This document shows, piece after piece, positions 1 through 11,628 of a stretch of DNA of 64,000 bases. The notes beneath the pieces were generated by a model. That model saw only the letters and a program-made list of their open reading frames with translations. It was not told where the DNA came from and did no database searches. The DNA is from Atherix ibis (taxonomy: Eukaryota; Arthropoda; Insecta; Diptera; Athericidae): the NCBI GenBank assembly GCA_958298945.1, contig OY282609.1:30043212-30107211 (forward strand), given 5' to 3'. Position 1 is the stretch's first letter. Every line of letters begins with the position of its first letter. The position numbers and the translations under genes were made by a program.

Positions 1-88
1 AGTGATCTCCGCAGACCGTTGCTCCTTCCCCCCCACTAATCTCTAATCATCACGTTTAAATGTGAATAATTCAAATAAGATAGAAAAT

Positions 89-648
89 ATAGGATTTTCC
101 AATAAGAGTGATATGATTTTTAAGTGATTTCTTATGTGTCATGATCTGTCCTTTTTTTTTCATTGCATTCAGTAATGTTTACAATTTCATTATGGAGAAA
201 TATACGCAAGAACAACGTTTACAAATTATTCAATTTTATTATCAAAATAATCGTTCTCTAATTGCAACTTTTCGTGCGCTCACTTTTATTGTGAGAAAAA
301 TTTGGAGATTCGATTATTTCAAGAAATTGTGACATTGAATGGCCTCCAAGAAGTTGTGATTTAACACCATTAGACTATTTTTTGTGGGGTTATTTGAAGA
401 CATTGGTCTTTAGCAATAAACCAGACTCCCGTAAAACTTTAGAAGTCAATATTGAACGTGCTATTCATGACATACGACTTGATTTAGTGGAAAAAAAGCT
501 TGAAAATTTGGTTAATCGAATTCGTTTATTCAGAACTTATTTGTATCGATTGTACTTCACATTAAATAAAAAAACATTGGAATTTCCTTAACAATTAGTG
601 TGTTTATTTTTTAAAATAATACATATCACTCTTATTGGAAAACCCTAT
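89..648 (+). mobile_element. Family A DD41D Tc1/mariner element, internally deleted (A1)
   Basis: About 560 bp bounded by inverted ends of the form GGRTTTTCCAATAAGAGTGA, each next to a TA. The left part starts a transposase at the ATG near 192 (MEKYTQEQRLQIIQFYYQ) and runs about 35 residues. It then jumps directly to the C-terminal part (IWRFDYF...DLTPLDYFLWGYLK), so the helix-turn-helix linker and the first two catalytic Asp residues are gone. The third Asp (TPLDYF) remains, and the final residues are in another frame. This is a non-autonomous deletion derivative; it could only have moved with transposase from another copy. Confidence 0.85.
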
Positions 649-2587
649 TTGAACCCAAAAAAATGGAAAAAATAACAGAGAAAGGATCAACTCGTTGAGT
701 AGGGAATCTATACAGTCTATAGTAATTAGCACCAGAGAGATTTACATAGTCAATTACTCGTTTAGGTCCATAAAGTTACAATACCATTACTACTAAACGT
801 GAAGTATAAAGATAGAAGATACTCGTAGATGAATGATGGGTAAAAGTCTAGTTAGATTTTTTCTTCTCATATAATTTGGCTGGGAAAAAGCTTTCAGAAT
901 TGCCAAGTATCATCGATGATCAATTTACAATTTCCTTCACACCAAACGGTCATTATTACATTAAAAAAAAAACATATTTTTTCTTTTGCATATTTTTTCA
1001 ACCGCTCATCGGTCCAATTGAAAGAAAGTGTATAGGAAGCAGCAAGGGTTACGAGGTATTTTAACAAACGATCTAATGGTAAAGTACTAGTATTCATTTT
1101 AATATTCCTAAGAAGAAAAAGAGGTATTTTCTCCTCTTAACCCGTTTTGTATAGCAACATTTACATACGGCATTCCCTCTTAACCCATACTAACCAAAAG
1201 GTATATTCCTCCTCAATTAACTGAAGAGTATTTTCTCTTTTTCCTTCTTATATTTTATTAATAGTTAATTTTTATTGAATATCAATTCCTTTCCATTTTT
1301 TTTTCGTTTTGTCTCTCTTGTTTAATGAAACCATTTCAGAAATTCAATTCTTAGAAGCTAATAACACTATCGTCTCATAATCATATCATATCACGTGCAT
1401 GCTAACATTTTCCTTTCGATGTTGTCTTGTCGTCATTGGTTTCTCCTTTCTGGATATGGTTTTAGTTTTACTTGTTCTACAATAGATTTTCTGAATACGT
1501 AATGGGTGTTAATTAATGGATAGCCCAAGTACACAATATATTATCAGATATGATATGAAATAGATTTTTGGCCTCGAGGTGCACTTACGTTTATGAAACA
1601 GGCGTTGATGATGGCGGTGAAAAAGAAGTTTTTGTGAAGAAAAATTGCCAGCAGAAATCTCATCCACAAGATGATCTCAATCCGATTTTTTTTCCTTCAT
1701 GCTCGTATCATCCCATCGGCGCTTTTAGGTTAATTTCCATTTTCAATTATAAAGTGTTTCATCACGAATAGAGAAACTATTGAAATATCTCCACAAGAGA
1801 TAGAAGTATCTTTACTGGTATGGTGTCCCCTTTACCTACCCCCTACACCACCCGTCATGAAAAAAAATACCTTTGTTCAACAAAAAAAGAAAAGATCTAC
1901 TTTCAGTCCTCCCCTAATCTATATATCCATGCACGTATTTTCATTTGCTTCTAGCTACACACTAGACGCGATAGCTAAATACTATCTTAGTCATATTATT
2001 AATTGATTAAAAATCGATCGAAATCAATGAGTACTATCCGATAAATTAATATTAAAATCAAAACTTTTTTTTCTACCCTTTCAATTTTTTTTAAACAACT
2101 TTTGTATAAAAAATTTTGTTTTTTTTTATCATTTTCTTATATTTAGAGTACCGACTTGAGTAAGTTCTCTTTTTTGTTATTTGAAATGGAAACTTTTTAT
2201 TTGTTAGAGTTTCTATGTAAATGTATAATAGCTGAACCCTAAGACCCTTGTACACATGTACATTAGATGCCTAAGCACTATAAAGGAAAAAGACATTTTA
2301 CGACGGGTACTGATCTTAAGCAACATCGGGTATTAAAGGAGACGATAGTTAAGTGAAGAGCAAAAGTCTTGTTTGAAATAAGAGATTTTATGCTAAAAGT
2401 TTTCAACTAATTTAGTACGAGGGATCAGCACATTTTTCAGAGCCTAGTCCATATTTGAATCAAAAAACTCCAGAAATCGTATCCAACATTTACAAACCAA
2501 TAACTGCGGGATTATTCTTAGCTGACCTCAAATCTCAGTGTCTACCCTTTTCTACCCCCCCCCCCCCCCCTTTAGATATTTACGATA
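649..2587. other. Stretch without recognisable genes
   Basis: AT-rich sequence with only short, uncharacteristic open frames. A run of 16 C lies at 2555-2570. No protein family, RNA or repeat unit was recognised. Confidence 0.55.
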
Positions 2588-3278
2588 TCTAATATATAAA
2601 AGTCAAAATATGTATGGTTCGTTCGTTCGTTTGTCCACGATTCTTCTCTACGTCACTACAATACTTTTCTGAAATACCAGGCGCTCATACAAAATGCAAA
2701 ACCGTGTTCTCTTTTCTACGCTGTCTTTTCTCCTCACCCCTCACCTTATTCCTCATTGCGAGACCGTGTCGTGCCCGTGTCGTGATAGCCTTAGAAGAGT
2801 AGAGTAGTATAAGTATTAGAAATGTGTCATGGTTGAGTAAACAAATGGCTGGATCTAAGGCTGTGGAAGTAAGCTCTGGGTACGTGATGATTTTGTTTCT
2901 GATTTTCTGACTTTTTTATGAATGCCTGGTACTTCAGAAATGAAAATGAACTTCTAGAAAATTTAAGGAAACTCTGGCAAATTGGAAAATATGAAAATCT
3001 TCTTAAATGTTTAATGAGAGTCCATAAACTTCTACAAAATTTAAGGAAACTCTGGAAAATTGGAAAATATGAAAATTTTCTTAAATGTTTAATGAGAGTC
3101 CAGAAACTTCTAGAAAATTTAAGTAAACACAGGAAAATTCGAAAATATGAAAATCTTCTAGAATGCTTCTTGAAAGTCAGGAAACTTCTAGAAAATTTAA
3201 GGAAACTCTGGAAAATTCGAATATATTTAAAGTTCGAAACAAAAAGGGACCCGGGCAACGTCGGGTACTGATCAGCTA
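2588..3278 (+). mobile_element. Probable non-autonomous Helitron
   Basis: The left end reads TCTAATATATAAAAG followed by a (GTTC/GTTT)n-like stretch, which resembles the 5' ends of many animal Helitrons. The right end has a hairpin (ACCCGG, loop GCAACG, TCGGGT) at about 3248-3265, then about ten bases, then CTAGT. That is the usual Helitron 3' arrangement of hairpin plus CTRR with insertion before T. No terminal inverted repeats or target duplication are seen, as expected. There is no Rep/helicase coding sequence, so the element is non-autonomous. Its interior holds four 78-bp tandem repeats. The family resemblance is from memory of known ends, not a search. Confidence 0.6.
2951..3236. repeat. 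78-bp tandem repeat, about 3.7 copies
   Basis: Copies of CTTCTAGAAAATTTAAGGAA begin at 2951, 3029, 3107 and 3185, exactly 78 bp apart, with about 10-20% divergence. Because 78 is a multiple of three, both strands stay open across the array. On the + strand this gives a 26-residue repeat of the type LLENLRKLWKIGKYENLLKC. The open frames are most likely a by-product of the period and not a protein gene. Confidence 0.9.
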
Positions 3279-4139
3279 GTATTTTATAAATTATTCTTTA
3301 TGATTCAAAGAACATTTTTCTTAATCGGGCGGTTATTTTTTTTTCACAAATATCCCCTAAATTCTAATAGGATACTTTTGATTGACCTCATTTTCTGAAA
3401 AAAATTATAGTCGGTAACTATTTTTCCTATATTCTGAGTGGCAATATTTTTCCACAAATATGCAAATTTATGGAAAACAAATGCTTTTTTCTGCCTCTCA
3501 TTTTACTATCAAATGTAATAATTTGATATTACCTTAATTACTCTATAAAAAAACTAGTAAATATTGGAAAAAATTAAAAGTTGTTAATTTTGTTTAATGT
3601 AAAAGAGAAAAAGATCAACGCAAGATATTCACAAAAAAATGTGAGAAATTTCATTTAATTGGCTTGTGATCGGAGATTATATTTGCTGAAAGTAGGACAC
3701 TTCATGTAAGAATGATTAAAACTAATAGACTTGACTCTTATTAACGTTTTTTATTAGTTCCTTTCATTGCTTCCTCATCTGCTTTTCATACTATTAACAT
3801 ATATCTTTTTGTAAATATCACTTCAAGTATTATTTAATAATGCCTCTTTCTGGCCTGTTAATTTAGTGCGATTAATGATCACTCCCACAACTGGTTAGTG
3901 GGTGTCTACGACAATTTTTCATGTTTTTCTTCTTCAAATGTTTATGATTTATGTCAAAGATTGATAATTTGGGGTTGAGGGTGTCTACGGCACTAAGTAA
4001 AAACAAAAAGGCAAACAACTTTTCCTTGAATTGTTGAATGGATTTTGTGATTCCAAACTTCTGTTCACAGACGCCGCTGTCGACGACTAAAATCATCCTT
4101 TGTAGTTAGCTAGTTTGACGGCGGTGAACATTGTAAGGT
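3279..4139. other. Stretch without recognisable genes
   Basis: AT-rich and apparently unique. GGGTGTCTACGRCA occurs twice about 80 bp apart near 3900 and 3980. No gene was recognised. Confidence 0.5.
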
Positions 4140-4815
4140 CAAGTGTAGCATCCTATCTAATAGAAATTTCCTTTTTCATGGCGAACTGTAGGCAATTAGG
4201 ATAGCAGTTGAGTCTACAATTAATCGCTCTAAAATAAAGCTGTGTAAAATTTTTTATAGGCAGTCTCGCAGACTTAAAGAGGCATTCGTGGATCGCCAAA
4301 TGATCTGGTTCTTCAGATTCGCGACCACAAACTAACCACACCTAGTGGCCGAATCGCATTTAACACCTCTAGCCATGCTGTGAAAGATTTCTTTCCACAC
4401 ATTGGCCAAAGCTCAGCACAACAGTCTTCTTAACAAGCATTTCGATTTTCTGCGAAAGGAAACTTTTAAGAATTCTGATTGGGTATATTGAACTTATCCA
4501 TGATTTCCTCTTCGGTAACCAACATCCTCCAATCGGCCATTTCTGTGTCGTTCAACTCATTATTTACCATATATACAGTGATTGCCACTTAAACCAGAAT
4601 TGTTTTATTGAGTAGGACTCAACAATGCCTTTCCCAAATTCTCTCTTTAATTGTCTAAAAGAAACAAACTTACTCAATCGAAAGAACGTCGAATCTCTAC
4701 TTTCAAATTATGTTCGACTAGTTTTATAAGTTAAATGGCAGTGGCAACCCAAAAGTAACATAAAATCGCCAACTGGCCTTATGGTCGTGACGCTACTAAA
4801 TGGCCCTTTTATTTT
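4140..4815 (+). mobile_element. I-like LINE 3' remnant (RNase H end)
   Basis: Frameshifted sequence matching the 59 kb LINE in the same window. Near 4180 it encodes HGELWAIRIAVES, equivalent to YYGELWAIKTAIK in the RNase H domain, with TGG now TAG. Near 4470 it encodes ILIGYIELIHDFLFGNQHPP, equivalent to IRIGHISLTHNFLFGN. The 3' untranslated end (CGCCAACTGGCCTTATGGTC...ACTAAATGGCCC) also matches the 40 kb and 59 kb copies. It is heavily decayed and non-coding. Confidence 0.75.
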
Positions 4816-4928
4816 TGTCTCAGATATTGATATTTATCAATGCAGCAAAAATAAATTAAAAGTAGGTATTCCTTTTATTTTCCAATAGGAATTAATTAAT
4901 TTAAAAAATTTTAGTATACAAATATATA

Positions 4929-6238
4929 GGATTTTCCAAAAAGAGTGATATGATATCTTTTTAACAAAAAAAACACACTAATTGTTAAGGAAATTCCAAT
5001 ATTTTTTTATTTAATGTGAAGTACAATCGATACAATCAAGTTCTGAATAAAACGTCATTTAAATGGCCTCCACGACTTCTTTTACAGGAACGAATTCGAT
5101 GAACCCAATTTTCGGGCACTTTTTCTACTAAATCAAGTCGTATGTCATGAATAACACATTCAATATTGACTTCTAAAGCTTGAAGAGAGTCTGATTTATT
5201 GCTAAATACCAATGACTTCAAATAACCCCACAAGAAATAGTCTAATGGTGTTAAATCACAACTTCTTGGAGGCCATTCAATATCACAATTTCTTGAAATA
5301 ATCGAATCTCCAATCTTTTCTCGCAATAATTCGGTTGTTGCACGTGCTGTGTTGCACATAGCTCCGTTTTGTTGGAACCAGATATTGTCAAGATCAACTT
5401 CTTTCAATTTCGGCTACAAAAAGTTGGTTATCATCGATCAATACCGCTCTCCATTGACAGTAACGGTGTTACCACCTTCATTTCGAAAGAAGTACGGACC
5501 GATGATTCCACCAGACCAAAAACTACACCAAACTGTCAATTTAGGTGAATGTAATGGGTGTTCATGAATAATTTGTGGATTTTCTTCGCACCAGAATCGA
5601 CAGTTTTGTTTATTTACCAACCACTCAGATGAAAGAGAGCCTCATCAGAGAAGATGATTTTCTTAAAAAAATTGTTATCGTTTTCAAGTTGTGCCAAGAC
5701 AAAATCAGCAAATTCACGATGTTTACGGTGGTCCAATGGCTTCAGTTCTTGAGTGATAACAATTTTATATGGATGCAAGCCCAAATCCTTTCTCAAAATC
5801 CGCCAGGTTGTGGTTTGAGACAGTCCCAATTCTTGAGAACGTTGTGGAATCGACAAATAGCGGTCTTCAGTCTTCAGCAACACTTGCCTAAACGGCAGCA
5901 ATATTTTCATTACTTCGAGCGGTTCTTTGTCTTATTGGCACTTGAACGTTATGCAAAGAAAATGTACGCTCGAAATTTTTAACAATTCGACGAATAGCGA
6001 GCACAGTTGGACGATTATTACGACCATAAAATGGCAAAAGCGCACGAAAAGTTGCAATTGGAGATGGAGTATTTTGATAATAAAATTGAATAATTTGTAA
6101 ACGTTGTTCTTGCGTATATCTCTCCATGATGAAATTGTAAACATCACTGAATACAATGGAAAAAAAAAGACAGATCATGACATATTACAAATGGCCGAAA
6201 CGTCACTTAGAAATCATATCACTCTTATTGGAAAACCC
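4929..6238 (-). mobile_element. Family A DD41D Tc1/mariner element, near full length (A2)
   Basis: 1310 bp with about 30-bp inverted ends (GGRTTTTCCAAWAAGAGTGA...) and a TA at each side. This is the longest family A copy here, and the transposase reads right to left. It lies just after an I-like LINE remnant. Confidence 0.9.
5036..6127 (-). pseudogene. Family A DD41D transposase pseudogene (A2)
   Basis: About 350 residues, the usual size for Tc1/mariner transposases. I took the ATG at 6127 (MERYTQEQRLQIIQFYYQ) as the start because it is conserved in all family A copies. The N-terminal part should be the paired helix-turn-helix DNA-binding region. The catalytic motifs in order are FSDEALFHLSG (first Asp present), WFQQNGAMCNTA (second Asp changed to Asn) and LTPLDYFLWG (third Asp present). 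In unmutated family A and B copies 41 residues lie between the second and third Asp, hence DD41D. Two frameshifts and two stops (GERY*SMITNFL*P) disable it. It would have bound the inverted ends and cut and pasted the element at TA. Confidence 0.88.
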
Positions 6239-6240
6239 TA

Positions 6241-7059
6241 TATAAACTTATTCAAAAAGCTCATTTGAGCTGGATTTTTAAATGGTCTTTTGTTTTTATA
6301 TTTAAGACTCTATTAATCCGACCGTTGAATTTCAAAAAAAAAAATGGAACTATTTAAAGGTGTATTTTCTAACAAGCAATATTCTAAAACTTTGTATAAA
6401 GCAACTCACAACAAAAGAAATTTTTTTTTAAATTAATAAATGTAATAAAAACTGATGCAATCTTAAAATATTTCCCGAAAAATTATATCACAATAACAAT
6501 AGTCAAAGAAATAACAATTACATAAGAACAATCAAAATCAGATTATTACGATTATTTTTATTTTTATTATTATTATTTGCTATTATTTTAATTATTACTA
6601 TTACTGTGAATATTATAAAAGTGAGAATTATGTAAACATTTGTGTTACGTTTAATAATTATAGCCAAAATTTGTTTCGATTGTCAATAAAAGTGAGTAAA
6701 AGTGGGCAAAAATTATTCGTGATTTCGTGAGAAAAAAATAAGTTCATGAACATTTCGGTTATTTTTTTCTTTGTTACAATTTTATTATACGAATAACAAT
6801 GAAAATAAATTGCATAAAAATATAATCACGATTAATAATGGACACTATATAGAGGACGAAAAGAGTTAATACAATTTATAATAGTGGTAGCTTATGCTAT
6901 TTATATGTGTATGAGTTTATGGTGGAACCATGATATCTGGAGTATCAATAATATTTTAAGATATTGCTAATATTAGCCCATAAAATATCACTTTTTCTAG
7001 ACTTGCGAATGTTAGTTAATATATAGTCGTTTTGGTTGGCTTTAATATTGAAAGGCTTT
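6241..7059. other. AT-rich stretch without recognisable genes
   Basis: Very AT-rich with ATT-rich simple sequence around 6540-6610. No coding region, RNA or transposon end was recognised. Confidence 0.55.
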
Positions 7060-7250
7060 AATATATCTTAGCAGCAGTAGCACTATTAATGAGACAATCT
7101 TAACATTGCTAGACAAAATCAATAAACGGCAACACTGATATAAAAGCAGCATTTATAGAGCAGCAACAGTACTGGAACAACTATACTGCTAGAAGAGCAT
7201 ATTGATAAAGGCATAGTGTAACTGCTACAACAACAAAAATACCAAAAGAT
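7060..7250. repeat. Left part of a degenerate ~17-bp minisatellite
   Basis: Loose repeats of the type GCAGCAACATTGCTAGAAC (for example TAACATTGCTAGACAAAATC and GAGCAGCAACAGTACTGGAA). The same pattern resumes at 8729 after two mariner copies, so the array was probably continuous before those insertions. Confidence 0.6.
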
Positions 7251-7307
7251 AAATATCGCGGGTTATTTTATTATTATTTATTAAATGATTAAATGAGAGA
7301 AGTCATA

Positions 7308-8096
7308 CGAGGTCTGTTCGAACAGAAGCGCGAATTTTGAATTTTCGCGGGTTACGTATATTCGATTTTCTATTTTTTTTGTGGCGTTATGTTGGTACTT
7401 ATGTCTCTCACTTATGCCGACAAGTACGGCCATTTTGAATATTGAGTTAAAAAAAACAGCATCGTATTAACATTGCTAAGGAGCTGTTGGACTCTGTCCG
7501 CGACAACTCAAATTTGCTCCAGAGGGTCCATAACTGGTGACAAATCATGGTTTTATGGTTATGACGTGGAAACCAAAGCTCAATCATCCCAAGGAAAGCT
7601 GCCGCACGAGCCAAGACCGAAAAAAGCGCCAAGCTTGGTCGAATAGGAAGGTTTTACTTATTGTTTTCTTCGATTGCAGGGGCGTCGTACATCATGAGTT
7701 CTTGCCACAGGGTAAAACGGTCAATAAGATATATTACCTGAAAATTATGCGCAAGATTTGTGAAAGAACAAAAATTGGCTTTTGCCATTTTTGGCCAAAA
7801 ACAAAACAGTTATAATGCCGCAGCCACCGTATTACCCAGATCTGGGAGAGCCCCATTAAAGGACGACGCTACGCTACGACTGAGGAGATAAAGACGGCAT
7901 CGAAGGAGGCGCTGAACAAGATCACAAAAAATGATTTTTTTGAAGTGCTTCGAGGATTGTCACAAGTGTATAAAATCTGGGGGGGGGGGGGGGGGGGTTG
8001 GTTTACTTTGAAGGGGACAAAATAGATATTTATGAATAAATAAATAATTTTTGAAAAAAAAACACAAAATTCGCGATACTTTTTGAACAGACTTCG
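7308..8096 (+). mobile_element. Family D mariner, internally deleted (D1)
   Basis: 789 bp with inverted ends of the form CGAGGTCTGTTC...CGCGAATTTTG, flanked by TA on both sides. The DNA-binding half is missing: the sequence jumps from the 5' leader to the segment starting RINIAKELLDSVRDN. The first catalytic motif region is damaged. The second Asp (LHHDN in family members) is removed by an in-frame deletion near 7789, and the PQPPYYPDL...DFFLF block is frameshifted. A run of 19 G at 7979-7997 has grown from the GGTGGGGGG stretch seen in other copies. Confidence 0.85.
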
Positions 8097-8297
8097 TATT
8101 TGTGATTTTTTTAAGTTGGCAACAAATTTAAAAGAAAAAAAATAATTTTTGTTTGTTAGTTTGTTTATCCTATAATAAAATATTAAATTTGTTTATTTAT
8201 TGCTCTACAATTTTTGTATATTTCAATATTAAATTTGTATATGGATGAGAAAGATCCTGCCCGGAAGGGCTACAATGGCTCCCCCCACGAAACTTTT

Positions 8298-8709
8298 TGA
8301 GGTCTGCTCAAAAAGTATCGCGCATTTTGAATTTTCGCGAGTTACGTATATTCGAATTTCGATTTTTTGTGGCGTTATGTTGGTACTCATATCTCTCACT
8401 TATGTGGACAAGTTCGGCCATTTTGAATTTTCAGTTAATTTTTGACAGCTGCTTTGCTTGCACGTGTTTTGGCTCGTCTTCGATTCTTTTGGCAATTTTT
8501 GACACGCCCGGATTTGTGGAAGAACAAAAATTGGCTTTTGCACCATGATAACGCCCCTGCTTATGCAACGTTACTTGTGCGCGAATTTTTGGCCAAAAAA
8601 AAAACACACTAATAATGCCGCAGCCACCGTATTCCCTAGATCTGGGCCCCTGCGACTTTTTCTTGTTCCCGAAACTGGAGAGCCCCATGAAAGGATAACG
8701 TTACGCTAC
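8298..8709 (+). mobile_element. Family D mariner, deleted and 3'-truncated (D2)
   Basis: The 5' end (TGAGGTCTGCTCAAAAAGTA) is recognisable but lacks the flanking TA. About 170 bp later the sequence jumps to the C-terminal region. Unlike D1, D3, D4 and D6 it keeps the second catalytic motif, read as WLLHHDNAPAYATLLVREFL near 8540. Family homology stops abruptly at 8709, where an inverted copy of the preceding 19 bases begins. Confidence 0.8.
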
Positions 8710-8729
8710 ATTATCCTTTCATGGGGCTC
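8680..8729. repeat. Snap-back hairpin at the broken end of D2
   Basis: GAGCCCCATGAAAGGATAA at 8680-8698 is followed after 12 bases by its exact reverse complement at 8711-8729. The left arm is transposase sequence (ESPMKG in relatives). The right arm is an added inverted copy that joins directly to the minisatellite palindrome. Confidence 0.95.
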
Positions 8730-9020
8730 AATATTGTTCCCGTAGCAATGTGCTACTCTTCCGATAATATTGCTTTACTAGCAATGTTGCTGTTCTAGCA
8801 ATGTTATTCACACTAAATAAAATATTTCTGGAACAGCATTATTACTAGCAAAGCCATGTAATTGAGCAGCAACATTGCTAGAACAGCAACATTGCTAGTA
8901 AAGCAATATTATCGGAAGAGTAGCGCACATTGCTACGGAAACAATATTGATTGAACAGTAACAATGATAGAGCAGTAAAACTGCTAGAACAACAGCATTG
9001 CTAGAATAACAACATTGTAC
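8729..9020. repeat. Palindromic minisatellite (right part of the 17-bp array)
   Basis: Unit close to GAACAGCAACATTGCTA, for example two successive copies at 8864-8897. Bases 8729-8805 and 8871-8949 are reverse complements over about 77 bp, with a 2-base insertion and one mismatch. They are separated by 65 bp and could form a large hairpin or cruciform. Unpaired degenerate units continue to about 9020. Confidence 0.9.
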
Positions 9021-9030
9021 GACCAGACAA

Positions 9031-10753
9031 TTATTGCGCGCTCTAAAAATACTAAAGTAAACTGCATTTTTTTTGCTGTTGTAAGGTGTCTTAGACAAGA
9101 TCCATAGGATATTCTATAGTATTTGACGATTTCATATTACGTATTTGACGAAGAATATTACTTTTAAAACTGTATTTTTTCTAAAGGATAAGAAAAAATC
9201 CATAATATTATTTCGTTGATTCTCATTTAGCCCAGATAACCCCTGCAGAAATATTTTCCACAAGAATTCCTAAAATTTACACTTGATCCAATTGCGCTAT
9301 TGATAGAAGATTAATCGCTCATTATACCTGCAGATCTAACGCAGATAATTATTATCAAAATAATTATCGAGCACGAATGGAAACAAGATAGACGACGGTG
9401 GAAGCTTGCGTGAACCGGGCTTTACTTCGCGGCTTTGACTTCGATAAGTAATATCCGATATTATTCTACAAAGATTGTATTATCTGGCGAGCTCCCCATT
9501 TCTCTTCTCGGGTCCCCGTACCCTTGTTAGATTACCTAAATACTTTGCTATTTACCTGACTGGGGGGAGTGAGCAAGAGTCTATCCTGTGACGGAGATTG
9601 TATTTTCTCAATGAAAATTGAATGCTTTAATCAATTTAAAGGACATTCTTCCTACATTGTTTAAAAAAAAAACAGAAAGGGTTTGATAAGAAAGGGTCTT
9701 TCTAAAAGGCCTTTCATAGATTATTGTGCGATTTTAAATATTTCCATTTCGTTTGCAAATAGACAGTGGGGAAATGGGTAAAAGAACGAAGAAGAACAAG
9801 GACGAAAATCAATAGCAACAGTCAATAAAAATTGGCCACAATGACAGTAGCAACAACAGAAACCGGCACAGGTTGAATGCGTGACTATAGCAACATGAAA
9901 GGATGACGAGGACTATGATGGGTCCAAATGAGTTTTGTGTGATAAAATTGGCTTTTCCAGTTTTGTTACAAGACTTCCCGGACTAGTTGGTGTGGTGCTA
10001 ACGAAGTGGAGACTCTTTTCACGAATCGTGGTTGCAATTTGTTCACGTTCGCTTTTTACACTTTTCCATTCCATTTTTTACTTTTATTAAACTTCATCTT
10101 CAAGAACGTGAAGTGATTTATTCCAGCAACTCCTGCCCAACCGTATGATTTATCTGGAAATGGCAAGAAATAGAGACTAGGGTCGCCACAAAACCAACAA
10201 TCAAAATATGGTTGATAGTTGTAGATAGTAAGGTACTCATAACTCTACGGATAGTGCAGTACAGGTAGTAAAAAACAGCATACCTTTAAAGTCGGAAATT
10301 CGTTTTTGCATCATAATCAGAAGAAAATTACTAAAGAAATTTTCAATTTCATTGTCAGCATTTCTTATGAAAATTCAATGCAATCTCATTTTCAGTTCTC
10401 CCCACCCTGCACTCTTATCTAAAATCCCCTCTCTGGGAGACGTCCGTTTTCTTTTACTTTTTCCAATCTATTAATCACAACACAAAAATTCTACATTTAA
10501 ATACGAATCTCTACTATACCATTTCCGTTCTTTCACTTTTTTTTGAGTATCTTCCCAAAAAACATTAGAAAAAAGTGCGTCTTTCATGTCTGTTGTGCTT
10601 TGTATCAAACAAGCTTTGTATCAAATTAATAATTTTATGACTTTTCTGAGATATTTAAGGTGTAATTTTGTCAACAAAATGGTATCTATAAATGTTGATA
10701 TTCAGAAATAATCTTAACAAAACCTCTATTAAGAAATATTAGCTTCAGATATA
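9031..10753. other. Stretch without recognisable genes
   Basis: Mixed-composition sequence, slightly less AT-rich around 9400-9560 and 9780-9960. Only short open frames occur and no family was recognised. It could hold unrecognised non-coding host sequence. Confidence 0.5.
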
Positions 10754-11628
10754 CGAGGTACCTGTTCAAAAAGTAACGCGAATTTTGAATTTCCACGGGT
10801 TACGTATATTCGATTTTTGATTTTTTTTGTGGCGTTATGTTGGTACTCATGTCTCTCACTTATGTCGACAAGTTCGGCCATTTTGAATGTTCAGTTAATT
10901 TTTGATAGCTGCGTTGCTTGCACATGTTTTGGCTCGTCTTCGATTTTTGCCAATTCCAAAAAATGGATCAAAGAATCTGGATTAAATTTAGTGTGAAAAA
11001 CAAAATTAATTATGCGGACGCATTCCGAATGTTGACTGTGGCATATGGTGAAGCGAATCAACGTTTATCGGTGGTACAAAATGTTCTCAGAGGGCCGAGA
11101 AGATGTGAAGGACGAAAAGGTCGAATGTGAAGGATTTGCTTACAGTTTTCTTCGATTGCAGGGACGTGGTGCATCACGAGTTCTTGCCACAGGGTAGAAC
11201 CGGTCAATAAGGAATATTACCTGCAAGTTATGCGTGAAGTAATCCGCCAGAAACGCCCGCATTTGTGGAAGAAAAAAAATTGGCTTTTGCCTTTTTTGGC
11301 CAACAGCAACACACTAATAATGCCGCAGCCGCCGTATTTCCCAGATCTGGCACCCTGTGACTTTTTCTTGTTCCCGAAACTGAAGAGCCATATGAAAGAA
11401 TGACGCTACGCTACGATTGAGGATATAAAAACGGCATTGAAGGTGGAGCTGAACAAGATCACAAAAAAATGATTTTTTGAAGTGCTTTGAGGATTGGAAA
11501 AACCGTTGGCACAAGTGTATATTATCTAACGGGGATTACTTTGAAGGGGACAAAATAGATATTCATGAATAAATAAATAATTTTTGAAAAAAAACACAAA
11601 ATTCCCGATACTTTTTGAACAGACCTCG
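10754..11628 (+). mobile_element. Family D mariner, internally deleted (D3)
   Basis: 875 bp with both family D ends (left after TA; right CGATACTTTTTGAACAGACCTCG). It keeps the family start codon, read as MDQRIWIKFSVKNKI at about 10963, followed by the first helix-turn-helix. It is then deleted up to the VKDLLTVFFDCRDVVHHEFL block, losing the first catalytic Asp. The second Asp is missing through the same short deletion as in D1 (near 11297). The PDLAPCDFFLF block with the third Asp is present in another frame. Confidence 0.85.

Noticed and set aside
2827..3271. Two overlapping open frames on opposite strands as protein genes
   Set aside because: Explained by a 78-bp tandem repeat whose period is a multiple of three, inside a probable Helitron.
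8729..9020. CRISPR-like or phage-type repeat array
   Set aside because: Units are degenerate, contiguous and without distinct spacers; the context is eukaryotic.
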